Positions 1 to 13,590 are shown, numbered from the stretch's first letter. The stretch is 64,000 nt of DNA from Rostratula benghalensis (GCA_013399305.1 VXAI01000273.1:1-64000); one strand, 5' to 3'. Notes: generated by a model not told the origin, from the letters alone. Numbers and translations: made by a program.

Positions 1-39
1 GGGAGGAGCAGCGAGGCTTCACCTTGCTCAGCCGTGGCC

Positions 40-156
40 ATGGCGCTGGGTGCAATAGAGAAGTGGATCCGCAGGATCAGAGTCGCAGAGCACAGAGAAC
101 AGCTGGAACAGAGTCCAGAGAGGTTCTGGTGCCAGGTGCCCGGTGGCCCTGGGTAG
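40..156 (+). CDS. Short 38-codon frame in strong Kozak context (unrecognised)
   Basis: The ATG at 40 is preceded by GTGGCC and followed by GCG, a near-ideal Kozak context, and the frame runs 38 codons to a TAG at 154-156. The predicted peptide starts MALGAIEKWIRRIRV and is rich in Arg and Glu, as in a charged helix. A possible splice donor (TGG followed by GTAGAG) overlaps the stop, and another (CAG followed by GTGCCC) lies slightly upstream, so this could be the coding part of a first exon rather than a complete small protein. A different 140-codon frame also crosses this region, but with low stop density in GC-rich DNA that means little. I do not recognise the peptide. An upstream ORF or a chance frame are the alternatives. 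Confidence 0.2.
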   Translation: MALGAIEKWIRRIRVAEHREQLEQSPERFWCQVPGGPG

Positions 157-182
157 AGCCTTGGCTAGCCAGGGAGATGCTC

Positions 183-214
183 TGTGACATCACGGAGCTG
201 CTGGTGATGTCACA
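183..214. promoter_or_regulatory. Inverted repeat of two CRE-like sites
   Basis: TGTGACATCAC at 183-193 is the exact reverse complement of GTGATGTCACA at 204-214, separated by a 10-base loop. Each arm carries a one-mismatch version of the CREB/ATF site TGACGTCA (TGACATCA and TGATGTCA); the change is the one CpG deamination produces. It lies inside the CpG-rich patch. ATF/CREB or bZIP binding is inference; the arms could also form a short RNA hairpin. Confidence 0.35.
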
Positions 215-460
215 ATTGCTGTTGGTTCTGTGGCGGGTGGGGCCGGGCACACGGAGCTTCCTCAGCACTGCGCGGCAGAACCGTGCAAGGAGGGGAAAAA
301 AGGATGGGAGTTTTGCCTTCTGTGTGGGCACGGCGTGGTTTTTCTGTGGGCAGGAGCGGGCTGTGGTGAGTGGGGTGTGGGCTGGTCAAGAAGGCGGGAT
401 GAGAGGAAGGGAAATTGCCACGTGTCATTCGGGAAGTGCTTGGTGAAGCCATTTTGACTG

Positions 461-3259
461 CCTCTTATCCTTGATATGCCTATAGATAGTGCCAAGGATA
501 AGTAGTTCCATCAACTGTCCAGGGATGGAAGTAAGGCTGTGGCAGTGACCAGTGATTGTGCTATCTCTGATATTATCTCTGATAATAATTAAAAAAAATT
601 ATCTGGAGTATATTAAAAAAGCAACCCATGAGTAGTCATAACACTGGGAATTTGGCTATAATTTGTTTTCTAAAACACTAGTAGATTTCCAGTATTTTCA
701 ACAGAACCCCCCCCACCTTTATCCATTTACTATAACCTTAGGATTTTACTGCTTTTGGAAATAAGACTTTGTCATGGAAATACAACAAGCAGGAATTCTA
801 GGGGGAAAAACTCCAAAGTGTGAACAGTATTAAGCTGAAAGAACAAATTACTTGATGAGTCATATTTTGAGCTGGGTTTGAAAGAGAGTCTTTAACTCAG
901 AGATGACCTTAAGAGAAAGGAATATTCAGCATTATGTGGTAAATGGCTCCTAGAATCTATATAATACAGAAACCTCATTCCAGAAAACCAGCCTGTAAAA
1001 GAAACAAACTTGTTTTCAACTACAAGTTTAAAAGTAATAGTGTATTTGAATTAATTGGAACAATTTAAATTTACCTCTGGTGAGGATCTTGCCTAGCATC
1101 TCTAATTTAAAAATACTTTCAGATAAGATACCGATGATTTTATAACATTTCTTAACTTTCCAAGAATGTCTACGATTACAATTTTTTCTATGTCACTGAA
1201 TCTTTGACTATTTAGCTTTCTCTTAACTAGCTCAAGAAAGACACTAGTCCATTCAACAGCAGTAAGAATGGTACTGCCCCTCATAATGATGTCTCTGTGA
1301 ATGTTAGCCCATTATGTAATTCTCATGGAGGTTCAATAGATTTTAAACCAAGTTTGATGAGTAAAGTTTTTTATTAGTAGGTAAATTACATTATTCTTCT
1401 TAATTTACTTGCATGTTTTAAATCTAGAGCTAGACTACAGCTGTGTTTCGGAAGACATGTATTTTTTAAATAAACAATTTAAATGCTTATACTGAATGTC
1501 AAAATATGTGTCAGGATTTGCAAGATTACTTTGGAAATTCGTCATAAGGAGATGCTCATACCACCTATATCTAGGTACCTTCGTGAAAAATCTGATTTGT
1601 GCAGCTGACTTATGTCCTTCAAGTTGTATATGCAGTAAATAGAGACAGGATCCCCCAGCGGCTAGTCTGGAGAATCCAGACTGGGCTCCAGACTCTGAAT
1701 ATTCCTCTGGAGGAACCTCTGTTAACTGTACCTTCGGCAGATACGTATCCTTCAGTATTGGGAATACCTCCTGCCTAACGCTCCAGTCGCTTGCTACTAT
1801 TTAATTTTGACATCTTGAGAATTAATTTAGTACAAGTAATTTAAATATTATGTACAATTCACAACTATTTATTGAGATAGAATGTACAAACACTTGTTCA
1901 TAGTTACTCTGAATACATTTACAAGAGCAGCAACTGTTTTCCTAAGATGTGCTTGTCGCATAGGGTAGTTCAGGTGATATGAACTATACAGGCGATTTAG
2001 CCTAAGTTTTAAGTCCCTCAAAAGAATATGCCTGTCAATTCCAACTGACTTATAGCATCAACTAATAGCAATTGGATTTTTTTTTAAAACCAAAATAACT
2101 TTTTAAATTATTGCCAAAGAAAATCTAGCATGTCCAAGGAAAGAAAAATATGGTTAAAATTTTCAGAGAAATTAGAAGAAACACACATTTTAACAGAATA
2201 ACTGCATTAAGTTTAATAATGATGTTAAAGCTCATAGATGCAAGTCCCTCAAGATCTCCTGTGAGTTATGAAATCTAATTTTATTCTCATAACTCTGTAA
2301 TAAAGTTTTATAAATGTTATAAAAAAGGTTTTTACTAAGAGTGAGCAAATATCTGAACTATCTGGCCAAGTAATAAAAAAGTATTCCTTTGTTGCTAAGT
2401 GTCAGGCAAGAAGGTTTACCTGAAAATTAATCGATAAGTCTTCCTTTTCCACTTGAGTATATTCATTTTTTTCTTCATGGGATAATAGGGTTTTTATATG
2501 GTTTTTCCATTAACATCTAACTTAACTGCCAGGAAAAAGAAGGCAAGCATAAAAAAGAAGAGAGATAAATAGTCAAGGAAAAGCTTAGTAATCTCTGATG
2601 ATGTGTTACAACCTTGCAATTGGTTTTGTTGCTCTCATTTCTTATTCATTACAACTGACAACACAACTCTAGGCTTCCTCCAGCATTGCAAAAGGGGTGG
2701 AAGAGCAGTTTGACCATCCTTATGCTGGGATAACCCTGAGTTGTATATCGTATATCAGCTGAAATTCAAACTTTGAAAAGACTCTGTAATTCTAAGAAAA
2801 TAAACTCTCATGAGTATTCTAGGTGTGTACACTTAGAATGACTTCTGCGTACCTCCCCTGTCCTGGCAAGATTACAATACATTGCTGGAAGGTGGATCAT
2901 TAGTCATACTTTCAACTGCTGATTATTTTGGATAGAAAAATCTGGTTTTTAAAATGTTTTTAATAAAGAACACACTTTAGAGAATAATTTTTGCTGCATT
3001 TGTTAGCTTTTGTGGCTGAATGTCTCAAAAATCCTTTTTTCATTCTCAATATTGCTTTTGCAAGTGAAGATCAATAATTATTTTTCCACCATCATTGAAA
3101 AATAATGACATGTCCACATACTTGATCAGCTGCAAATTAGGCCGCCAGCTAAATGGCACCCCTTGGACTAGTGAGCCAGGATGTAACAGGCAGATTGTTT
3201 TGCTGTCAGAGATGCTTGCACAGCGACACAGACAGAAAGCAAAACATACATTTTGGTCA
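461..3259. other. AT-rich unique sequence, no gene seen
   Basis: No coding frame, RNA gene or known repeat was recognised here. A slightly GC-richer pocket at about 1,640-1,800 holds the small hairpin listed separately. The remainder is AT-rich with frequent stops in all frames. Confidence 0.6.
1664..1694. repeat. Small hairpin with a third copy of one arm
   Basis: AGTCTGGA at 1664-1671 and its reverse complement TCCAGACT at 1675-1682 flank a 3-base GAA loop. TCCAGACT then occurs again at 1687-1694, so the left arm could pair with either copy. It lies in a locally GC-richer stretch. No function is known. Confidence 0.4.
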
Positions 3260-3310
3260 TCTCTTTTTTTTCTTATTTTTTTCTTTTCTTTTTTTTTTTT
3301 TTTTTTTTTT
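3260..3310. repeat. Pyrimidine tract ending in T22
   Basis: This stretch is almost all C and T, broken by a single A, and ends in 22 consecutive T at 3289-3310. The short open frames across it translate to homopolymeric Phe or Lys runs and are not genes. It is a simple repeat, length-unstable in sequencing. Confidence 0.85.
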
Positions 3311-6300
3311 AATGAATATAATAAAAAGAACTGAGGAGACTGGTGCACTCAAAAGTAATAGCTGTGCTTACCCTGTTTTGCTGGATAGGGAAAGACTAAT
3401 TTCTTAACACTAATAGCTTTAACTACACCATATTCAGTTGTGGCCAGTTTCATATTGTTTCAATCACACCTTGTGAATTTAAAGAAAAAAACCCCCTCTA
3501 TAGTTAGAAGGTACCTTTATACTACTTCTTCAATTAAGAATTTAATTGCATTACTACTTATACTTAAAGAAAACCACTGCTTCCATTTTTACTTACCACC
3601 CCCAACAGTATCTTGTATTTCTATTTATACATGGCTGATGTGTTTATTATAGTGGAATGACTCCGTACCTTTAAAGACTGCCATTCTATAGTTGGAAAGG
3701 ACTTGTTTTAAAACCATGCTTTATTAGTGAATGTCTTGGAAAAAAAATACAGTCTTACCTTGTTCCTTCTCTTGTTGCACAGGAAGCTGGAAAAACTCCA
3801 GTGATCTCTGGTACTACTGTCTTATGAATTAGTGCAGTATATTTCTCTACATTTCACACAGGGGGGAATGGTTTGGGCAATACAAAATGGATAATGTGAA
3901 TTAACGACTTTTCCATATGTACGTAAACTCTGAAGAACCTTGATTTTCAACCAGAGAACTCTTCTCATGTCCTATTTCTTGCATATTAATTATTCTGAAA
4001 GGACAACATTATGACAAAAATAGGAGAGAAATGCAAAAAAGCAGGATATTGTAAAGAATTTTGTAGTGCTTTGGTGAATAAAATACACATTTCAACTAAA
4101 TCAATTAGATCCAACTCCATGCAATTATCCTGAATGCAAACTCAACTTGAATTTAAGTTGCTACAGGAACTATGCAGTTTGCCTGTTAAAAAAGACAGAT
4201 TTTATCACCAGCTAAAGGCAGTTCAATTAAAATTGGAGGCTTAACCACCCTGAAGCCTGCTGGCACTGTCTTGATGAGCTGTAATTCTAATTGGAAGCTC
4301 TTTGCAGGCAGCGCACAACAAAGAATCATAGCTGTTTTTTCAGCAATGCCCATGTTCTTTGCAGATGTTACCTACATGGTACATCCAGAAGGAGGTTACA
4401 CGAAGCACCCCGTAGATGAGGGGGGAATGGAGATGTCTGGATCCATCCGAACTACAAAGCTGGAGCATTCTTCTTTCATGAGAAATCTTGATTTTCATTT
4501 TTCTGTAATCTCAAAAATATTTCTCCTTCAGATGTTTTTACTTAATTACTTTACTGACAGAGCTAAAATCTATTCTGTACATCCAAGGAAAGGCCAGAGG
4601 GGATTGATTATGTGCTGGTAAGCATTTACAAGGAGGTGACTAGCTTGAAGCACATTAAAATGAAAACTGTAGTGATGGTAACTTAAGCAATTATATTTGA
4701 ATCTGTTTGTATATTTTGGAGCTTAGGATAACTGATTCAATGCAGAATCTTTATAGGAAGTATCATCAACACCCTTATTAGTATTTGATTACTGTTAAAT
4801 AACTGCTTTGTTATTCTTTGTTTTCCTCACTAAATATTCCTAAATTCAATAGTAATGAAAAAGAGAGTACTTTATTGCCTCTCTCTGCTCCATTTCCTTC
4901 TCATCTTTCAGCCACTGAATTCAGTGTTAAAAGCCCTTATGCTCTTGTAGTGTAAACTTCACAAGGCAAGCCCTTTTTTAAAAAAAACCCACCTGAAAAT
5001 ATATAACTAACACCAGAGATTTCCAATTTTAGCTGAAACATTATCACCAATCACTATTCACACTCCATTAGCTATGAAACTTTAGTAATTAGAATGGAAA
5101 CATATCACCTTTTTTCCCTCTATTATTTATTTCAGGGTTTGAGCAGATTTTTATGATACTATTTGCAATCGTGGTAGCCTAAATATGCTTACTCTGTTGT
5201 GCAAATGTAAGGTCTAATATGTAACAGTGCTGCTGACTTCTTTTTTTTTTTTTTTAATGTCAAATTCTTAATCAAATATCACTTCCACAAATCTTCAAAG
5301 AATTTAATAGTATTGCACTTTTGTCCAATTTCAATATTCAATACACATATCAGTAGCCACAACAGGTGGACAAGTGGCCCATTTTTGTGTGTGGTGTTGA
5401 CATTGTTTTGTTTTCATCTTCTTTTTTAATAATTTCTATGATTCTAATGGTAGGCTCACCCTCTCCCGACACAGCATTTCTGCAGTTTCCTTGTTCACTG
5501 TTGGGAATTCCAGCTGAGAAAGGATTGACTCAGCTCAGAAGGAAACAAATGATCTATCAGTGCCATCAGGAATTTCAACATTGCAAGGTGGGAAAGATGA
5601 GGGAAATGACAGAGTTGAAGAGAAAGAATAGAAAGTCATAGAAAGAGTATGGAAATGCAAGGAGAAAGCTTTTCAAGTAGACGGGCTATTTCAGCTCTTA
5701 GTTGCAGATGAGATGTTAGTGCTTTGAACCCATCTGATTGAATCACCTTGAACATCTTCAGTAGGTTTTGGGACATTGGGCAGAAGTCAAAAAGTTAAGT
5801 CTTCCACTATATTTCTTAAGTAATTTCACTGTTTTTAAGTCTACATTCATCTCTCAAAAGATTTTTTTACATCAAAGGAAGACAGACAAGTGAAAAATCT
5901 AACTGGTAACTTTTTAGTGTTATACCATTTTTTCTTGCAGGTATGATCATGGTAACTTTTTCAATTTCATCTTTGAAGAAGAAACTATTGATGTATTTTT
6001 GGTCCTTTAAAGTCATCTGATGTAGTATCTTTACATTTTTTCAGGATCTAATAGTAATGAATAAGAGCATTAATCCTTAAAGGGGATAATGTCAATTTTT
6101 CTTTTTTCTCTCTTTTGAAAACAGAATATACCTTGGAATCAATCTTTCCTTTAGAAGAGAATATATTAGGAGGGTTTAGAATTTTAATTAAATGTCGTGC
6201 TCAAATGAATTGCGCTATAATACTTCTACTGATGTTTGGATGAGAATACATACCATTTTTGTTGCTTTGCTACAACAATGTTCCTCAGAAAGGGAATTTA

Positions 6301-8565
6301 CTTATAAATAACAATTCTTGAGGACATGGTTTTTACACATCCATTCCCACAGTCAGCGCATATATTTTTGGCTTTTTCTCCTATTCACAGTATGTCACCT
6401 CAACATATTCAAACAGCATCCTTCTTTGAATACACCCTGTGTCATCTTGGGGCTAATACACAAGGATTTGGAGGCCCAAAGAAGGAGGGGAAGGAGAGAG
6501 AGAACATGACGTGAAGAACACTTGTCATGGCAGGACTGCTCTATCAAGTGCAACATCTGTCCTAGATTCTTCTGCAGTAATGTTGCAGCTGGAGAAAATG
6601 CGGATCGAGCTCTGTCTGGCTTAACTTGTGCTCTAGATACACAGGCCACAATTTCTGAAAGGCTCAGCCTTGGCCATCTTCTAGCACATCCACTATCCTC
6701 TCTAACGATCTGTGCAGAGAGATAACCATCTCTATAGATCTCTGTGTCAGGAACAGCTGCTTGGAATGACTACAAACACGCTCCATGATGTCAGGTAAAA
6801 CTCAAGCATTACTTCAGGAAGATTCCTACAATGTAGTTTCTCCCCCAAAAGCACAGTCTATGGCAAGTCATTCATATTGATTTGTCTCTCTTGAATTCTC
6901 ATGAAAAAGGTAGTAGCAACTTTCATAAAACAATGCAATAATGAACAGGTTGCTGATCCTTCTAAACATAGGTTTCCAAGAGTCCTGAGATATCAGGCTA
7001 ATGTCCCAGTGGAGACTGAGTTCTTAATATCTACCAATGACAGGCAGAAACTCACTGTGATAAGGTGGTTTTCTAACTGCATTATCAGGCCTCATCTAGC
7101 AAGCAATCTGTTTTAGGGCAAGACTGATAACATCATTAACAACTATAAGACGTTTAACCGTTATGGTACTGAAAAATCACATAAGCAACTAAGATTAGTT
7201 TTTTATTCTCCAAGACTTAAAAAATTTCGTTAATTTTGGAGCATCCTAGTGAAGACAATTGACATTTCGAGTTGGCTAAAGATGTGGCTCTTCCCAATGG
7301 TTCTGTTGCATAATACTTTGGCCCTGAACATGACAATTTGTTTCAGCTAGAAAAGACATATTATTATCTCATAAGTTGTAAGAGGTTCTGCATTTGTGTT
7401 GTATTCACGTTGGGCAACAGTTTTCCTTGCTTTCTAATATATTTCCTTCCATGTGCAGACACCTACTCATCTACACTGAGAAAAACCTCACGTTCCTCAA
7501 TGCAAAATATTCTCTGAGGAATCATATGTAATTCTCAGATAGATTCTCCTGAGGACAGCAAACTAATTCTCCTAAGAGCTGTTCTCCATATATGAACCTC
7601 TTTTTCTACAGGTACTTTACAGTACTGATTTTTGTATTTTCCTTTTCTTTTCTGAGTGTAGAAAGGTACCTTATGGCTGTCTTTGTTTTGTTTTTTTTTT
7701 TCTGCCATGCTCTTTTTTGTGCTCAGGTGCTGGTAATAGGCTTAGGCTTCATTTTAGCAAAGAATGTGAGTTTAGTTTCATTATGGTGCAGAATGGGTAC
7801 ATAACTTTGCTAGATAAGGCCCTGAGCCCCGAGCAAACTCTCAAGTTTGAACCTGCTCTATAGTTATAGAGCAAGTCCTCCTCTCTAAGAATTTTATGGA
7901 AACCAAGTCCTTGAAAATATAGCTAGTTTTGATGTTGCTATCATTTACATGCTGTTAAGTCTGTGATAATCAAGCCACCAAACTGATTTCTGTTTCAGTA
8001 CAAACTTTTCTCACAAATATGGTTTCCAACCTGGTACTAAGACTCCAAAAGCTATTAATTACTTGGCTAATCACATGTTGAGTTACAAAGTAGTGGCCAA
8101 GCCTTCAAGCACAGATGTGCACTGCTACTAAGAACTAGAAGTAAACTGGAAGTTTTGGCTTTAATAGAAAATGACAATAATAATAATTGTTTCATAACAC
8201 TAATACATATTTTCCATATTGTTAAATTAGATGTTTGAAATAAAATTAAAATTCAGTAGTTTGGAACAACGTTGTTTTCTTCTTTCGGTATACATACATG
8301 TAAATGATACCATTTTATTATTAGAAAACCATCCCAAAACATTCATGATTTATTAAGGACACCAAAACAGCTTCTGCCCTGTGTAAGTAATCACATATTC
8401 TTTATACAATAATCAACAGAGAGAAGGCTGTGGCTACCCGTAATGTCCCTTTAAAATGATGAATAATTTAAAATCTTGCTTCTGTGTATAAATATAGAGT
8501 TATTCTATCAGCAGAAATATAAGCATATAAAGTCTATAAAGATAAGAGAAACAACAAACTCCTGA
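3311..8565. other. AT-rich unique sequence, no gene seen
   Basis: No recognisable exon, RNA gene or interspersed repeat was found. A T15 run sits at 5241-5255. A 116-codon frame at 4271-4621 on the plus strand has no recognised motif and is within chance length. The sequence is compatible with intron or intergenic desert. Confidence 0.55.
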
Positions 8566-8570
8566 GCTGT

Positions 8571-8600
8571 ATTTGCATATTTTGCAATATTGCAATGCAT
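8571..8600. promoter_or_regulatory. POU octamer-like site beside a 14-bp palindrome
   Basis: ATTTGCAT at 8571-8578 is the octamer recognised by POU/OCT factors. Just downstream, TTGCAATATTGCAA at 8582-8595 is a perfect 14-bp palindrome whose half TTGCAA resembles a C/EBP half-site, followed by ATGCAT. Such clustering can mark an enhancer, but in AT-rich DNA these words also occur by chance. Regulatory function is inference. Confidence 0.25.
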
Positions 8601-11600
8601 ATCTCGGCTTCTTCTATAATTGATTTCAGTGTATTTTGTTTTGAAGCTGCTACAGCGACATTAAAGTGTCAGAGACTTCAATTTATATACCACTCTGCCC
8701 AAACCTGTAGTCCAGTCACAGAAAGGGAGGCAGTCACAGCATAAGCTATTTTTTATTTTGCTTGAAAACACCTTGCAAATAAACGCTTTATGGTTATCAA
8801 ATCCCCACGTTAATTATGGATAAGAAAACTCTTTAGACAAGAAAAGGATGAGATATGCAGACAAACACAGTTCTCTTGAGGATGCTGAGTGTGCAATATG
8901 GTCACTGATCTGTCACTGCTGATTTACCTTTGGATCACCTTAATGCTTCTGTAGCAGCAGGAAATATATCTTCCATGGGATGCTGTCAAGCTCAGAGATG
9001 CTGGTACCTTTCAAGTTTAATAACAACATGGTTTCTCATTCATCTAAAAATACTGGAATCTGATTTGTGGCTTTCAAAGAGCTGATGCAAATTTTTAAAG
9101 GCCTTCTAGAAATTACTGGGTATGTTAAAAAGTTGTGGTGCTTGACAATCATGACCGCAAGTCCAGGTTTAACCAAAGAGTCCATGTAAGACTTAAGTCA
9201 TTCTTTAATAAGAATATTTCCACTACCCAGAACTGAAGCATTTATAAGAAAAAAACATTTAACTTCACAAGTATTCACATAAAAATTAATATAAAGCTGC
9301 CTTCAAATTTGTTTACTTCATTATAGAAATCTCATTATATGGACTTAAAAACCTTTTGATTAATAGTTTAACTATGATAACACTTGTTTTTTGGTGTAGT
9401 CAATAATATACTAGGGTTTTAAGCAGTTACATTTCACTTTATCATGGGATTACTGTAGTACTGGACACCAAAATATTTTTACTCTTTTTGATTGCTGTTT
9501 CAGACTATTATTGTAAATTAATAGGAATAGGAACTCAGTAAGGACAAGCAACAGATGTTACCTTGCAACTTGGAATTTCTTCCTTGCCATACTGGGAGAA
9601 AGGGAAGAATTATTTCATACAGCTGGGATGATTTTTATGACTTCAGAAATGAGAGAAACTTGCTTGCCACTCTGTAGGAGTTCCTACTGCTCATGTCATG
9701 TGGAAGGAGAGAGAATTTGGGGATTTCATTTACATTCGAAATGTTAGTCTGGTTCAACCACACTGGAAAATAGTATTATGGAAAAAATGAGATTTGTGAG
9801 TGCATATTCTGGCTAGATGAGACCCATACAGCAGGCCTGCAGTTTACTTGCAGATGGGATGGAAAAATGAGGGAAGAGTACTGAACAGCCAGGTTTTGAT
9901 TATTGGTCCCAACTCACTGTGACTCCCTATTTAAATTTTTAAAAAGTTAATTAGTGCATTATAAGCAAATTCCTAATGCATTCTAAGTTTCACACAAAAT
10001 TCTGAAAATCCTTTAGTCACTTATTTGGAGAACTTAGTTGGCTCTAGTGTTGTATTTGTTTTGACAGTTTTATTGCTTAATCTCCACCGAAGAGAAAGCA
10101 TCTTAAACCAAGCTAAAATAAAAATATTACAAGTCCCATGAAGTCACAGTCACAGATTACATGACAAAGGTTCCTAAAACACAGACACAATTCATTTAAT
10201 TCCAAATTAATTTAATGCCAAAAGAGTGTCATGGAAATTCATTGGAGACTCACATGAGTCTATTGAAAAAATGATAGGATATTTTCATATAAATAACAAT
10301 TTTAAAGCATCTGTTGTTCATATAGAATTGAAAATGTATTTCTAATAAAATCAAAGAAAATTCTTTGATTATCAGGCACGCTAGTGTATTTATTCTAGGG
10401 TAAATTTCAAATATGTTAAATTACTGTTTGTAATTCTTTAAAGATGAATTCTGTATTAGTTTGAAGGAAAAGGGTATATGGCACGTGAAGTGTATAAAGC
10501 TACTACTGATGCACCATAGTGATGGAATGAATAAATTCTAAATAAAAAAAAGTAATAGTAGCCACATATCTTTTCTAGATTTTGGGTAAAATACCTATAT
10601 CAAAACAGCTGGCTGTTATCTTTCTCTGGAGGAAAACCAACAGTATCTGTGGCAGCTGGATCTTCCTGCTTTTGGATGCTGAAATAACAATTAAAATGTG
10701 TACATTCTTAAACAGGAATGTATAAAGGGTTGCAGTAATTATATACAGTTAATTTGTATTCTGTCCAATAACATGCAGATTTATATAAATAAAAATATAA
10801 CAAGATGAAAGGACAAAATATCAAGCATACATATTAACGGAAACTATCTGGCTTCAGCCTACAGATTGCAGACTGGAAACAGCTATAGAATTTAAAAGAA
10901 AGAAATTGGAATTTCAGCCTGGTAGTGTGTCTCCTGTTGAACATTCTAATATTAAACAATTTTGTATTTTTTGACAGCTATGTGTAAACAGAAAGAAGTT
11001 GATAGGGAGAATATAGGGAGAAATAAATCATAGTAAAAAAGAATATTACAACCACCAGATCTAACTGCCTTTTGGAAATTCTAGTTTGTTGTATTCTCAC
11101 ATGCAAAGTGCTTGCAAAGGAAAGAAAGTACAGCTTATGGTTCCCAGTATCATGGAAAAGTAGTCCCAATTTAGGAGGGAAGGCATTGAGTGTTGTTTGG
11201 CCCTACCCTAACAACTCAGTGGATCATCTCTTTCCAAAGTGATCATTCAGCCCATTCCTAAAGACTAATATCTGTGCAGAACAGCTACAACAGAAGGACC
11301 ATAGGAGATCCATCTAGCAAATAATATGACTTCCTAACAAATAAAACTACATGTAATCACTTTTAAGTGTTTTGTTCTAATTTTGCCCATTTTTCCAAAA
11401 TCTTGCGGACCTCTGCACAGAGCTCTGGTGGAATCCTAAAAAAGCTAGGATTATTTCTATTACTACTTCATCACCTCTTGAAAGAGGATCATTATTTCAT
11501 TCCTTGCAGAAGTGGAAAGGGATAATCAGGTTTTAGAATTCAAGAATTATTGGGATATTAGGTAGATTTAAGTTAGCATAAGGGGGATTGTAATATTATA

Positions 11601-13590
11601 AGCTGTAGAGGTTGAAATACCAAGGAGATATAAAACTGTAAGCCTCTGGTTGAAGTATGAAGCCAGTAAACCCAGAAAAATGCTGACATCTGTAATGCAT
11701 CAGGCATGTAAATTAATTCATTGTAATGAAATGATAATGGAGAGCTACCACTGATAATTTAGGGTGAGTGCAAATTTTAAAATTGGGTCTGAACATAATG
11801 TGAAGCTCTGTGAAGTTTCTGACCACAGTAAAGCTCAGTCCACTTTCTTAATTGTTTGTAAGTATCACTGCTGCATTTCCTATGTTTCCTAATAAGAGTT
11901 TTTTCAATTGCATATGCAATCAGAGGCTACCACGTAATAAAAATTACCTTTCCATCTCTGTGTGTGTCTTTTTATATTAATGGCTAGGTTCCAAGTTTTC
12001 CTGTATCACACCAATTCGAAAGAACAAACATTATAATATTAAATTCAGGATTAAAACAAACTGGTTGATTGATTCCCATTACTTATACAATCCAAAATCT
12101 TGTAAAGGAGAAGTGAAAACGTATTCACAAAAGTATATGCTACAACTAAAATGTTTGGTTACCAGTGAAAGACTCTCTCTTGGTCATCTTATTAAATCAA
12201 TAATGTTTAGTAGCTAAACACAAGGTAGTTTATTTTCCTCTAAAGTAAAACCTCGTGGTAGAACTTGGATTAAAAATGGCCTAAAGAAAGGACTTAATCT
12301 GATTAGGAGATGGCAGGTCCATCCCATATCAATTTACAGAAGTCAGAAGTGGTTAGCTACATCAGTTTTACTTGGTTATTATGTTCAATCTTGAATAAAT
12401 GAGGGGGAAATTCTGTTTGTGCTCCTCACATGCAGTCATTTAATTCACTGCTCTTTTCTGGTAGATCTCATACACAGTGCTCCTTTGAAATATGATTTTG
12501 CTAATGCTGGTTACCACAGGCATATCAATGGAAAATATTTTATTTTATTAGAGAACAGGACATCAATGAAATCTGTTGTAATTTCTGTATCCCTTACTAT
12601 TCAATTCTTATTCTGTTTATTTTTTATTTGAGAGAATGAGCATGCATCCTTTGCTCCCACTCAGTTTCTCATTATTTCTCCATTAAGTCAAATTACAAGA
12701 TAATTCAAGAACATCCAGATTGATGAGTGATGGTATTGCCTTTCAAAAGATAAAGATTCATAGAGTGAACAGCTTCTTTCATCTATAATCTTTGTCTTAC
12801 CAGATGTTGAATCCAGTTGAAGACAACATAAATTTAGGAGTTTAGACACCATCAGCCAAAGCAATAAATTGCTTACAATACGGATATTTTATCATGCAAA
12901 TATCAATATTCTCAGAAATAACCATTGAAAGAAAACAGAAAGATCAAATGAACCAAGGAGTTCATTGGTTTAAACCAAATTATCATTTAAAATTGAGTTT
13001 GCTAAAAAAGAAGAGTTTTACACAAAAGTGGGTTGATCTTACTGATATTTTAAAATTAGATGAAGTCCTGACTTCAAAAGGGTTTGGGTTTTACCCACAG
13101 TAGACAGTTAAGTCATAGTCCATTTTTTCTCAATAGCAGGCATTGGCCATCTGGCAAGACTTGGCAACTTGTTCAGTTTTTGTAGAATGATACATCTGAC
13201 TAATTACCTACTCTGCTCGTAAAAGGCTTTCCTGAAGATATAAACAGAACCATGCTGCTCTCTGCTTCATCCCATGGCTTGTACAGTTCACCGTCTGGTG
13301 TACAAAGAGCTTTTGCAGGCTGTTGCACATTTAGCAGGAAGGCGCTGTTGATAAAGAAAATGTGAAAGTAATGATTATGTGTGCTGGTGCAGCAACTTAA
13401 AATAGAATCTTTACTTAAAGTCTCTAAGCAGCATAATTTTTTTAAAAAATACTGGTGTATAATGATAGAATAGAACATGTTCTAGTAAAAGAAATGTTAC
13501 AATAACTCTTGCCACAGAGTCTCAGTCGAGGTTCACAATTAAAAGTCTTACACAAACCTTTTAAAGTTGTTAAGGAGAGTATGAGAGTCT

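Larger units (their letters stand above)
1..460. promoter_or_regulatory. GC/CpG-rich patch, possible promoter or first-exon region
   Basis: This segment is clearly GC-richer than the rest of the window, and I count 19 CpG dinucleotides in 1-432, while the following kilobases have very few. It contains an ATG in strong Kozak context at 40, an 11-bp inverted repeat of CRE-like half sites at 183-214, and a donor-like sequence GTGAGT at 366. Together these suggest a CpG-island promoter or 5' exon cut by the window edge. No TATA box or known core promoter was recognised. It could instead be a GC-rich LTR or other repeat, because a change from GC-rich to AT-rich DNA at about 460 would also fit an insertion boundary. 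The strand of any gene is unknown; the ATG and donor favour plus. Confidence 0.35.

Noticed and set aside
3046..3407. Frames with Lys or Phe runs on both strands
   Set aside because: They come from the T22 pyrimidine tract.
5425..5450. TTTCTATGATTCTAATGG resembling a sense-strand CR1 3' tail
   Set aside because: The upstream sequence has no CR1 similarity, so the match is too short to support.
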